A stretch of DNA of 29,688 bases from Halieaceae bacterium UBA5085 (GTDB lineage Bacteria > Pseudomonadota > Gammaproteobacteria > Pseudomonadales > Halieaceae). Shown here one piece after another: positions 22,504 to 29,688 of this stretch. The notes beneath the pieces were generated by a model that was not told the DNA's origin, ran no database searches, and saw nothing but the letters and a program-made list of their open reading frames with translations. The DNA lies in NCBI GenBank assembly GCA_002414665.1, contig DIAF01000035.1, positions 14,293-43,980 of the forward strand, written 5' to 3'. Every line of letters starts with the position of its first letter. The stretch's first letter is position 1. A program made the position numbers and the translations under genes.

Positions 22504-23454
22504 TCAACCCCACCCCAAGTACCGATCCACCTGCCTCAAGTAGCGCGCCCGCAACGCAGCGGACTCGTTCGCCAGCTGGTGCCCGGCCCCGTGCAGCAGC
22601 TCGATCCGCAACCCCGGAAACAGCTGGCCGTAACGCGGCAGGTTGAAGCGCCAGTCCACCGTACCGTCGGCATCGCCCTGCACCAGCAGCGCCGGACCGA
22701 CGCCGAGATCGGCAATGGGCAGCTCCGCCAGCCAGCGGCGCAGGGCACCAACCCAGCTCACGTGAATGCGCCGCGACTGCAGCGGATCAGCGCGTACAAA
22801 GGCGAGAAACGCTGCGTCAGAGGAATTCTGTGCAAAGCCACGTGGGACGCTGTCAACAAAGCGGTGGATGAGCGCGTGGGCCGCGCGCACGCGCTGCCAG
22901 CCAGCGGGACGCAACAGCGGTGCCAGCAGAACCGTACCGGTGAACGGCCAGGCAGCACACTGCCGGGCGTAGGCGACCAGCGCGGCGCCTCCGGTGCTCT
23001 GGGCCACCACCTGCAGCGGCAGCGGTGGCAGGTCGACAGCATTGAGTACAGCCTGGATGGCATCGGCGTATTCGCTGAAATCATTGATCGCCGTCGGAGT
23101 CCCTGTCGACAGACCATGCCCGGGCAGGTCGAAGGCGATGACATTACACTGACGCTCCAGGGCATGCCCGATGATATGACGGTAAAGGCCAACGTGGTCG
23201 AGAAAACCGTGCACAAGCAGCACGGTGTGGCGGGCACCGGGCAATTCCCAACACTGGGTGGCGAGTGCGTAGGGACCGGAGGCAACACGGCCCACACGGT
23301 GTCGGCAGACGCCGTGCTGGCGGCTGAACTCCAGCCCGTAGAACGCCAGGTAGCGGTCCAGTCCGGGAACCGCGGCCTCGTCCCCGAAGCGCGGCAAGGC
23401 AGCGCGCAGGGCCTGCAGGCTTGCGGCATCCGGCGCCACGTCGCGGAAGGGCAT
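22504..23454 (-). CDS. Alpha/beta hydrolase (serine hydrolase, Hydrolase_4-like)
   Basis: A 316-residue alpha/beta-fold hydrolase with no signal peptide. It has the oxyanion-hole motif VHGFLDHVGLY (81-91), FDLPGHGLSTG (108-118), the nucleophile elbow VVAQSTGGA with serine 153, an acid in GDADGTVDW and the catalytic histidine in HGAGHQL. The elbow reads A-Q-S-T-G rather than the common G-x-S-x-G. The fold resembles monoacylglycerol-lipase-like enzymes, but the substrate is unknown. Its ATG directly follows the fba TAG, so it is the last gene of the tkt-epd-pgk-fba operon. This is an unusual companion for glycolytic genes and may reflect only shared expression. Confidence 0.88.
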   Translation of the reverse strand: MPFRDVAPDAASLQALRAALPRFGDEAAVPGLDRYLAFYGLEFSRQHGVCRHRVGRVASGPYALATQCWELPGARHTVLLVHGFLDHVGLYRHIIGHALERQCNVIAFDLPGHGLSTGTPTAINDFSEYADAIQAVLNAVDLPPLPLQVVAQSTGGAALVAYARQCAAWPFTGTVLLAPLLRPAGWQRVRAAHALIHRFVDSVPRGFAQNSSDAAFLAFVRADPLQSRRIHVSWVGALRRWLAELPIADLGVGPALLVQGDADGTVDWRFNLPRYGQLFPGLRIELLHGAGHQLANESAALRARYLRQVDRYLGWG

Positions 23455-24519
23455 CTACCGCGGCTGCGGCCCCAACTCGCCGGCGTCGTAAGCCTCCTGC
23501 ATGGCAATCAATGAGCGCACTTTGATCTTGTCGGCGTGGCCGGCGGTACCGAAGGCTTCGTAGCGCGCCACGCAGATCTCTTTCATTGCCGTGGTGGTCA
23601 CCGCGAGGAATTTGCGCGGGTCAAATTCAGCGGGGTTCTGGGCCAGGAAACGGCGCACGGCGCCAGTCGATGCCAGCCGCAGGTCGGTGTCGATGTTGAT
23701 CTTGCGCACGCCGTGGCGGATGCCTTCCTGAATCTGCTCCACGGGAACGCCATAGGTTTCCGGGATATTGCCACCGAACTCATTGATGATTGCCAGCCAC
23801 TCCTGCGGCACCGAAGACGAGCCGTGCATCACCAGGTGGGTGTTGGGGATGCGTGCATTGATTTCCTTGATCCGGTCGATGGCGAGGATATCACCGGTGG
23901 GCGGCCGGCTGAACTTGTAGGCACCGTGGCTGGTACCGCAGGCGATCGCCAGTGCATCGACACTCGTGGCGGCAACAAACGCTGCCGCTTCTTCGGGATC
24001 GGTGAGCATCTGCTCATGGCTCAGGGTGCCCTCCGCGCCGACACCGTCTTCTTCGCCGGCCTGCCCCGTTTCCAGCGAACCGAGGCAACCCAGCTCACCT
24101 TCGACCGATACGCCGCAGGCGTGCGCCATCTCAACCACGCGACGGGTTACATCGACATTGTAGTCGTAATCCATCGGCGTCTTGCCGTCGGTGCCCAGCG
24201 AACCGTCCATCATCACCGAGCTGAAACCCAGCTGGATGGAGCGCTGGCAAACGGCGGGAGACACACCGTGGTCCTGGTGCATCACCACGGGAATATGCGG
24301 AAACTCCTCGATGGCCGCCTGAATGAGGTGGCGCAGAAACGGCGCGCCGGCATATTTGCGCGCGCCCGCACTGGCCTGCATGATCACCGGCGAGTTGGTG
24401 GCGTCAGCGGCCTCCATGATGGCGCGGGTCTGCTCCAGGTTGTTGACGTTGAACGCGGGCACGCCATAGCCATACTCTGCGGCGTGGTCCAGCAGTTGAC
24501 GCATACTGATAAGTGCCAT
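23455..24519 (-). CDS. fba: Class II fructose-bisphosphate aldolase
   Basis: A zinc-dependent aldolase that splits fructose 1,6-bisphosphate into dihydroxyacetone phosphate and glyceraldehyde 3-phosphate, and runs in reverse for gluconeogenesis. The 354-residue protein matches the longer class II subtype found in pseudomonads and Calvin-cycle bacteria. Visible signatures are VVMHQDHGVSPA (catalytic Asp and zinc His), VEGELGCLGSLETGQAGEED, ACGTSHGAYKF, LVMHGSSSVP and KINIDTDLRLA. The open frame runs upstream to 24708 into pgk, but the ATG at 24519 has GAGGA 8 bases upstream and the family N-terminus MALISMRQLLDHAAE. It lies 37 bases after pgk. Confidence 0.96.
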   Translation of the reverse strand: MALISMRQLLDHAAEYGYGVPAFNVNNLEQTRAIMEAADATNSPVIMQASAGARKYAGAPFLRHLIQAAIEEFPHIPVVMHQDHGVSPAVCQRSIQLGFSSVMMDGSLGTDGKTPMDYDYNVDVTRRVVEMAHACGVSVEGELGCLGSLETGQAGEEDGVGAEGTLSHEQMLTDPEEAAAFVAATSVDALAIACGTSHGAYKFSRPPTGDILAIDRIKEINARIPNTHLVMHGSSSVPQEWLAIINEFGGNIPETYGVPVEQIQEGIRHGVRKINIDTDLRLASTGAVRRFLAQNPAEFDPRKFLAVTTTAMKEICVARYEAFGTAGHADKIKVRSLIAMQEAYDAGELGPQPR

Positions 24520-24556
24520 AGCTCTATCCTCGATGGGTTCTGGTGCAGGTGCGCCC

Positions 24557-25717
24557 TCAGGCGTCTTTCCCGCGCTGTTGTAAAATGGCCACCGCCGGCA
24601 GCGTTTTGCCTTCGACATATTCAAGGAACGCGCCACCACCGGTAGAAATGTAGGACACCTGGTCGGCGATACCGTACTTGTCGATTGCCGCCAGCGTGTC
24701 GCCGCCACCGGCCAGCGAGAATGCCGGGCTTGCGGCGATGGCGCGGGCCAGTGCTTCTGTGCCCCCGCCGAACTGGTCGAATTCGAAGACGCCCACCGGG
24801 CCGTTCCAGAGGATAGTACCCGCCTGGGCTAAAATGTCACTGACGGCTGCCGCGGCCAGCGGGCCAATATCGAAAATCATGTCATCGTCGGCCACCGCAC
24901 CGGCCAGTTTGGTTTCTGCGACAGCGGATTCGGAAAAGGCTTTCCCGGTGACCACATCTGCAGGCAGCGGGATATGCGTTTTGCGCATCAGCGCCTGTGC
25001 CGCAGGGATCAAATCGTGCTCGCACAGCGACTTGCCCACGGGTAGCCCACTGGCAGCGAGGAAGGTGTTGGCAATGCCGCCGCCCACCACCAGTTGGTCC
25101 ACCTTGTCGGCCAGAGTTTCCAGGACCGTCAGCTTGGTAGAGACCTTGGAGCCACCGACAATCGCCACCAGGGGACGGGCAGGATTGGCCAGCGCCTTGT
25201 CCAGCGCTTCCAGTTCCGCGGCGAGCAGGGGGCCAGCACAGGCGACGGGGGCAAACCGGGCCACACCATGGGTTGATGCCTGGGCGCGATGGGCGGTGCC
25301 GAAGGCGTCCATGACAAAGACATCACACAGCGCCGCGTAGGCGCGCGACAGCGCTTCGTCGTCTTTCTTCTCGCCCGGGTTGAAGCGCACGTTTTCCAGC
25401 AGTGCGATCTCACCGTCGGCGAGGGTCACGCCCTGCTGCCAATCCTGCAGCAGGGATACCGGCTGGCCCAGCAGTTGCGACAGCCGCTGCGCTACCGGAG
25501 CCAGGGAGAACTCATCGGCAAACACGCCTTCCTCGGGGCGCCCGAGATGCGACATGACCAGTACTTTCGCACCCGCCGCCTGTGCCTGCTGCAGAGTCGG
25601 CAGTGCCGCGCGTATGCGCGCATCGCTGCTCACCTCACCGTCTTTCAGCGGCACGTTGAGATCCTCGCGAATCAGCACGCGCTTGCCGGCGAGGTCGATA
25701 TCGGTCATCCGCTTCAT
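24557..25717 (-). CDS. pgk: Phosphoglycerate kinase
   Basis: Pgk transfers phosphate between 1,3-bisphosphoglycerate and ADP in glycolysis. The 386-residue protein is complete, with the N-domain substrate motif KRVLIREDLNVPLKDGEVSS, SHLGRPEEGVF, NVRFNPGEKKDD and DAFGTAHRAQAST. The hinge and nucleotide domain contain VAIVGGSKVSTKL, VGGGIANTFL and WNGPVGVFEFDQFGGGT, and end in GGDTLAAIDKYG and STGGGAFLEYVEG. I chose the ATG at 25717 because AGGAG lies 9 bases upstream and it overlaps the epd stop as ATGA; an ATG three codons later (25708) is possible. Second in line after epd in the central carbon operon. Confidence 0.97.
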   Translation of the reverse strand: MKRMTDIDLAGKRVLIREDLNVPLKDGEVSSDARIRAALPTLQQAQAAGAKVLVMSHLGRPEEGVFADEFSLAPVAQRLSQLLGQPVSLLQDWQQGVTLADGEIALLENVRFNPGEKKDDEALSRAYAALCDVFVMDAFGTAHRAQASTHGVARFAPVACAGPLLAAELEALDKALANPARPLVAIVGGSKVSTKLTVLETLADKVDQLVVGGGIANTFLAASGLPVGKSLCEHDLIPAAQALMRKTHIPLPADVVTGKAFSESAVAETKLAGAVADDDMIFDIGPLAAAAVSDILAQAGTILWNGPVGVFEFDQFGGGTEALARAIAASPAFSLAGGGDTLAAIDKYGIADQVSYISTGGGAFLEYVEGKTLPAVAILQQRGKDA

Positions 25718-26754
25718 GTCTGCTCTCCTGCGCAATCAGTCAAGTCGCAGCCGCCCCAGCAGGCAGCCACATCCAGCATACGGTTGGCATAGGCCCATTC
25801 GTTGTCGAACCAGGTGAGCACCTTCACCAGGCGCCGACCGCTGACCCGGGTCTGGCTGGCATCTACGATACTTGAGCGCGGGTCGTGGTTGAAGTCACAG
25901 GACGCCAGCGGCTCCGTGGTGAACCCCAGCACCCCGTGGTAGGCACTCGCCGCGGCATCGCGCAGGATCCGGTTCACCTCCTGCTCGGTGGTGTCGCGCG
26001 TGACCTGGACAGTCAGGTCCATCGCCGACACGTTCTGCGTGGGCACGCGCAGGGCCTGCGCCGTGAAGCGCCCGGCCAGCTCCGGCAGTATCCGCTCGAT
26101 GCCCCGCGCCAGTGCGGTATCCACGGGAATAATCGACTGTGATGCGGCGCGGGTTTTACGCAGGTCGGTATGGTGGTAGGCATCCAGTACGGGCTGATCG
26201 TTCATCGCCGAGTGGATGGTGGTGATGGTGCCGCTTTCCACGCCGAGGGCCCGGTGCAACGCGTCAATCACCGGCACAATGCCGTTGGTGGTACAGGATG
26301 CCGCCGAGGCGATGCGGTGCTCCGGCAGCAAGGTCTGGTGGTTAACACCGAAAACCACGGTAGCATCCACGTCCATCTGCGCGGGCTGCGAAAACAGCAC
26401 CCGACCGGCGCCGCCCCGCAGGTGCAACTCCGCCGTCGCCCGGTCGCTGAAGGCGCCGGTGCATTCCAGCACCAGGTCCACGCCCTGTTCCGCCCAGGGC
26501 AGGCGTGCGACTTCCGGTTGACTGAGCAGGGCGATGCGATCGCCATCGATATTCATTTCGCCCACAGCGCCGGTCAGCGGCAGGGTGAATCGACCGTGTG
26601 TGCTGTCGTAGCGCGTCAGGTGCAGCACGGTGCGCGCATCGGCCAGTTCATTGATGGCCACGATCTGCATGCGCTGCCGAAGCTGCCCCTCGTACAGCGC
26701 ACGCAGGATACTGCGCCCGATACGGCCATAGCCATTGATGGCGAGACGCAACAC
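25714..26754 (-). CDS. epd: Erythrose-4-phosphate dehydrogenase
   Basis: An NAD-dependent enzyme of the GAPDH family that oxidises erythrose 4-phosphate to 4-phosphoerythronate for pyridoxal phosphate synthesis. The 346-residue protein shows the NAD loop INGYGRIGRS, the Epd-like VAINELADARTVLHLTRYDS (GAPDH would have a different adenine-binding segment here), the catalytic cysteine in ASCTTNG, the histidine in TTIHSAMNDQ, and DLRKTRAASQSIIP. The start is GTG at 26754; TTG at the next codon is an alternative, and GAGG precedes both. Only 4 bases separate it from the tkt stop, and its own stop overlaps the pgk start. A glycolytic GAPDH role is possible but the Epd motifs and the position between tkt and pgk favour Epd. 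Confidence 0.9.
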   Translation of the reverse strand: MLRLAINGYGRIGRSILRALYEGQLRQRMQIVAINELADARTVLHLTRYDSTHGRFTLPLTGAVGEMNIDGDRIALLSQPEVARLPWAEQGVDLVLECTGAFSDRATAELHLRGGAGRVLFSQPAQMDVDATVVFGVNHQTLLPEHRIASAASCTTNGIVPVIDALHRALGVESGTITTIHSAMNDQPVLDAYHHTDLRKTRAASQSIIPVDTALARGIERILPELAGRFTAQALRVPTQNVSAMDLTVQVTRDTTEQEVNRILRDAAASAYHGVLGFTTEPLASCDFNHDPRSSIVDASQTRVSGRRLVKVLTWFDNEWAYANRMLDVAACWGGCDLTDCAGEQT

Positions 26755-26758
26755 GGCC

Positions 26759-28762
26759 TCAGTCCCCCAGCAGGACCTCGTCTGCCGCAGCAACCACGGC
26801 ATCCACCGTGAAGCCGAAATACGCCATGAGATCCGCGGCCGGCGCAGACTCACCAAAACCGGTCATGCCGACGACGCGCCCATCGAGGCCGACAAACTTG
26901 TACCAGTAGTCGGCGTGGGCAGCCTCTACGGCGACCCGTGCCAGCACATCGCTGGGCAGTACCGCCTCCCGGTAGGCGGCGTCCTGCTCCATGAACAGCT
27001 CCGCACAGGGCAGCGACACCACGCGCACACCACGTCCTGCCGCAGCGAGGCGCTCGGCGGCATCCACCGCAAGTTGCACTTCCGATCCGGTGCCGATAAG
27101 GATCAGCTCGGGGTGCCCCTCACAGTCCACCAGGGTATAGCCACCACGGGCGATATCCGCCACCTGGGCAGGCGTTCGCGCCTGGTGGGCCAGGTTCTGG
27201 CGGGAGAAGACCAGGGCGGTGGGGCCCGCTGTGCGCTGCAGGGCAGCGCTCCAGGACACGGCGGACTCCACGGTATCGCAGGGCCGCCAGGTGTGCAGGT
27301 TCGGTGTCGCACGCAGGGCGGTAAGCTGTTCCACAGGCTGGTGTGTCGGGCCATCCTCGCCGAGGCCGATGGAGTCGTGGGTGTAGACGAAGATGCTGCG
27401 CAGCTTCATCAGGGCCGCCATGCGCACGGCGTTGCGCGCGTATTCCATGAACATGAGGAAAGTGGCGCCGTAGGGCACGAACCCGCCGTGCAGGGCAATA
27501 CCGTTCATGATGGCGGACATGCCAAACTCGCGTACGCCGTAATACACGTAATTTCCAGACGCATCCTCCCGGGTGATGCCCTGCGCGCCTGGCCACAGTG
27601 TCAGATTGGAGCCGGCGAGGTCCGCCGAACCGCCGAGCAGCTCGGGCAGCAGGGGGCCGAACGCGCCCAGGCAATTCTGTGACGCCTTGCGCGAGGCGAT
27701 GCTCTGACCCTCGGCCTGGCACTGCTCTATCCACGCCTGGGCCCGGGCAGCGAAATCCTCCGGCAGCTCTCCCGCCAGTCGGCGGCGGAGTTGCGCGGCC
27801 TCCTCGGGGAACGCCGCTGCGTAGGCTGCCATGCCCGCCTCCCAGGCCTGCTCCCGCGTCGCACCCGCAGCACGCGCGTCCCAGCCACCGTAGATCGCCT
27901 CAGGAATTTCGAAGGGGCCATAGGGCCAACCCAGGGCCTCGCGCGCCGCGGCAATTTCATCAGCGCCCAGGGGAGCACCGTGGCAGGATTCCGTGCCCTG
28001 TTTGTTGGGTGCGCCCTTGCCGATAATGGTCTTGCAGCAGATCAGTGTCGGCATACCCTGTTCAGCGCGTGCCGTTTCAATCGCCTGGCGCACCTCCTCG
28101 GGGTCGTGGCCGTCAACACGCGGAATCACCTGCCAGCCGTAGGCCCGGAACCGCGCAGGCGTGTCATCGGTGAACCAGCCCTCCACCTCGCCGTCAATGG
28201 AGATGCCATTGTCGTCATAAAACGCAATCAGTTTGCCCAGGCCCAGCGTGCCGGCCAGGGAGCAGGCCTCATGGGAAATACCCTCCATCAGGCAGCCGTC
28301 ACCCAGAAACGCATAGGTGTAGTGATCAACCACGGTGTGTCCGGGACGGTTAAACTGCGCCGCCAGCACTTTCTCGGCAAGCGCCATACCCACCGCGTTG
28401 CTGATGCCCTGGCCCAGCGGCCCGGTGGTCGTTTCCACCCCGGGGGCATAACCGTACTCGGGGTGTCCCGGCGTGCGGCTGTGCAGCTGGCGGAAATTCT
28501 GCAATTCCTCCATGGGCAGCTCGTACCCACTCAGGTGCAGCAGCGAGTAGATCAGCATGGAGCCGTGGCCGTTGGACAAGACAAAGCGATCGCGGTTGGG
28601 CCAGTGCGGGTTTGCCGGATTGTGCTGCAGGAAGTCGTTCCAGAGGACCTCGGCGATATCCGCCATACCCATCGGCGCACCGGGGTGACCACTGTTGGCG
28701 CGCTGGACAGCATCCATACTGAGGGCACGAATGGCGTTGGCGAGTTCAAGGCGGGATGGCAT
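26759..28762 (-). CDS. tkt: Transketolase
   Basis: A thiamine-diphosphate enzyme that moves two-carbon units between sugar phosphates and supplies erythrose 4-phosphate, the substrate of the next gene product. The 667-residue protein aligns along its whole length with E. coli TktA. It has SGHPGAPMGMADIAEVLW, LSNGHGSMLIYSLLHLSGY, the TPP motif FLGDGCLMEGISHEACSLAG then FYDDNGISID, YYGVREFGMSAIMNGIALHG (catalytic Glu region) and THDSIGLGEDGPTHQP. ATG 28762 is chosen over ATG 28768 because GGAG lies 7 bases upstream of the former and it gives the family N-terminus MPSRLELANAIRALSMDAVQ. It is the first gene of the operon. A possible promoter on the minus strand (TTGCCG, 18 bases, AAAATA) lies around 28840-28811. 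Confidence 0.97.
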   Translation of the reverse strand: MPSRLELANAIRALSMDAVQRANSGHPGAPMGMADIAEVLWNDFLQHNPANPHWPNRDRFVLSNGHGSMLIYSLLHLSGYELPMEELQNFRQLHSRTPGHPEYGYAPGVETTTGPLGQGISNAVGMALAEKVLAAQFNRPGHTVVDHYTYAFLGDGCLMEGISHEACSLAGTLGLGKLIAFYDDNGISIDGEVEGWFTDDTPARFRAYGWQVIPRVDGHDPEEVRQAIETARAEQGMPTLICCKTIIGKGAPNKQGTESCHGAPLGADEIAAAREALGWPYGPFEIPEAIYGGWDARAAGATREQAWEAGMAAYAAAFPEEAAQLRRRLAGELPEDFAARAQAWIEQCQAEGQSIASRKASQNCLGAFGPLLPELLGGSADLAGSNLTLWPGAQGITREDASGNYVYYGVREFGMSAIMNGIALHGGFVPYGATFLMFMEYARNAVRMAALMKLRSIFVYTHDSIGLGEDGPTHQPVEQLTALRATPNLHTWRPCDTVESAVSWSAALQRTAGPTALVFSRQNLAHQARTPAQVADIARGGYTLVDCEGHPELILIGTGSEVQLAVDAAERLAAAGRGVRVVSLPCAELFMEQDAAYREAVLPSDVLARVAVEAAHADYWYKFVGLDGRVVGMTGFGESAPAADLMAYFGFTVDAVVAAADEVLLGD

Positions 28763-28889
28763 TGGCATGCTCCGTGGGCTGGGCGCTGGGGCCGGTGAAC
28801 AAAGGGGCGCTATTTTCGCGTAAGCGGCGGCCCACGGCAAACAAATCGCCAATATATCGCGCGCCCAGACCTGCTGCGGCACCGGATTC

Positions 28890-28921
28890 CAATCTATATC
28901 AAATTTTTTTGATATAGATTG
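28890..28921. promoter_or_regulatory. Perfect 14-bp inverted repeat, probable operator of the ArsR-family regulator
   Basis: CAATCTATATCAAA (28890-28903) and TTTGATATAGATTG (28908-28921) are perfect inverted copies with TTTT between them. The right arm contains the -35 box of the regulator gene, so binding would block its transcription. The site also lies about 130 bases before tkt on the other strand. It is too AT-rich relative to its surroundings to be chance. The remaining gap between tkt and this site (28763-28889) shows nothing else clear. Confidence 0.85.
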
Positions 28922-28937
28922 CGGGGCCTGCTACACT
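28909..28937 (+). promoter_or_regulatory. Sigma-70 promoter of the ArsR-methyltransferase gene
   Basis: TTGATA (28909-28914) and TACACT (28932-28937) are 17 bases apart. Transcription would start around 28943-28946, at or next to the ATG at 28946, which has no ribosome site. This predicts a leaderless or nearly leaderless message. Confidence 0.72.
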
Positions 28938-28945
28938 CCGCCGCC

Positions 28946-29688
28946 ATGCTACTTGCAAGCACACAACCCAGCCCGCGTGATACCAGCCCCGATGCGCGCA
29001 TTGAATCCCTGGCCAACCTGTGCAAGGCCAGCGCCGACCCCCTGCGCCTGCAGATCCTGCGCGTACTGCGCAGCGACTCCTTTGCCGTGTCCGAACTCTG
29101 TGCCCTGTTCGCCACCCGGCAGCCTGCGCTGAGCCATCATCTCAAGGTACTCGCCGGCATGGGGCTGGTGGCGTCACGACGCGAAGGCAACTCCATTTTC
29201 TACCGGCGCAGCGAACTCGGCCAGCAACCCGGCCTGGAGGCGCTACAGCAACAGCTCTTCGACGCTCTGGATGCGGTTCCCCTGCCCCCGCTGCTCGAAG
29301 AGCGGCTACAGCAGGTACAGTGCCAACGGGAGGCCAACTCACGCCATTTTTTCCGTGACAACGCACACAAATTCCGCCAGCAGCAGGACCTCATCGCCAG
29401 CTACGAACAGTATGCCGACACCGTTGCCCAGGTGCTGCGCGACGCGCCGCTGCCCCGTTTCGACACGGCGCTGGAGGTGGGTCCCGGTGACGGCAGTTTC
29501 CTGCTCACCCTGGCCCCCCGGTTCCGCCGTGTCATCGCGCTGGACAATACCGCCGCCATGCTGGAGCGGGCACGTGCTACGACGGAGGGGCTGGACAATA
29601 TCGAATTTGTACATGGCGACACCGGCCACGAGCGTCTGGCCAGCCTGCAGGCGGACTGCGTCGTCATCAATATGGTGCTGCACCACAC
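28946..29688 (+). CDS. ArsR-family regulator fused to SAM methyltransferase domain (SahR-like), cut by window end
   Basis: The first 247 residues of a two-domain regulator. The N-terminal winged helix-turn-helix is of the ArsR type (about 20-90: LCKASADPLRLQILRVLRSD, then SELCALFATRQPALSHHLKV). After a linker (about 95-160) comes a class I methyltransferase fold with motif I ALEVGPGDGSFL (175-186) and D200 (VIALDNTAAML). No ArsR metal-binding cysteine motif is seen on the recognition side. Fusions of this kind beside tkt are typical of pseudomonads, where metK lies on the other side, and related proteins (SahR) sense S-adenosylhomocysteine and control methionine-cycle genes. A methionine-cycle gene such as metK or ahcY is therefore expected just beyond the window. 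The frame is open to the last base. Confidence 0.88.
   Translation, partial: MLLASTQPSPRDTSPDARIESLANLCKASADPLRLQILRVLRSDSFAVSELCALFATRQPALSHHLKVLAGMGLVASRREGNSIFYRRSELGQQPGLEALQQQLFDALDAVPLPPLLEERLQQVQCQREANSRHFFRDNAHKFRQQQDLIASYEQYADTVAQVLRDAPLPRFDTALEVGPGDGSFLLTLAPRFRRVIALDNTAAMLERARATTEGLDNIEFVHGDTGHERLASLQADCVVINMVLHH

Noticed and set aside
1..29688. Mobile elements, CRISPR arrays, tRNA or rRNA genes.
   Set aside because: No transposase or integrase-like frame, no regularly spaced direct repeats and no cloverleaf or rRNA-like sequence was seen in reading the window.

Overview
The window is a GC-rich, gene-dense stretch of a gammaproteobacterial chromosome. Three conserved blocks place it: ubiH-pepP-ygfB facing zapB-like/zapA-6S RNA-fau; ilvA/rpiA and serA with a divergent FAD dehydrogenase; and a tkt-epd-pgk-fba operon beside an ArsR-methyltransferase regulator. 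The abundance of TonB-dependent receptors and the Pseudomonas-like arrangement suggest a marine oligotrophic group such as Halieaceae/Cellvibrionales. That placement is inference from gene content, not from a search.

Layout. 1-2471 (minus): ygfB, pepP and the 5' part of ubiH, tightly packed and overlapping. 2580-4007 (plus): a strong promoter, a small ZapB-like coiled-coil protein, zapA, 6S RNA and fau, meeting a small membrane protein gene head-on. 4394-6761: ilvA and rpiA, divergent. 6771-9513: a D-2-hydroxyglutarate dehydrogenase-type flavoenzyme divergent from serA. 9556-17887 (plus): an ECF sigma factor with a probable non-canonical start, a FecR-type anti-sigma regulator, a TonB-dependent receptor with a signalling STN domain, a small secreted protein, then a second, differently codon-biased TonB-dependent receptor ending in a clear terminator. 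18051-18335: a small lipoprotein. 18377-21779 (minus): a transglutaminase-like/TPR lipoprotein, a TPR-aspartyl/asparaginyl hydroxylase and a SAM methyltransferase. 21895-22491: a MarC-family membrane protein. 22504-28762 (minus): tkt, epd, pgk, fba and an alpha/beta hydrolase as one operon. 28890-29688 (plus): a perfect 14-bp inverted repeat overlapping the promoter of an ArsR-family regulator fused to a methyltransferase domain, cut by the window end.

How the parts work together. The housekeeping genes cover ubiquinone synthesis, Z-ring assembly, one-carbon metabolism, isoleucine and serine synthesis and central carbon flow. The accessory centre (9.5-21.8 kb) looks like an outer-membrane uptake and signalling module: receptor 1 would signal through FecR to the ECF sigma factor. 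Whether receptor 2, the secreted protein, the lipoprotein and the hydroxylase/methyltransferase/transglutaminase set belong to the same pathway cannot be decided from sequence alone. No tRNA, rRNA, insertion sequence, integrase or CRISPR array was seen, and no gene-free stretch exceeds 300 bases.
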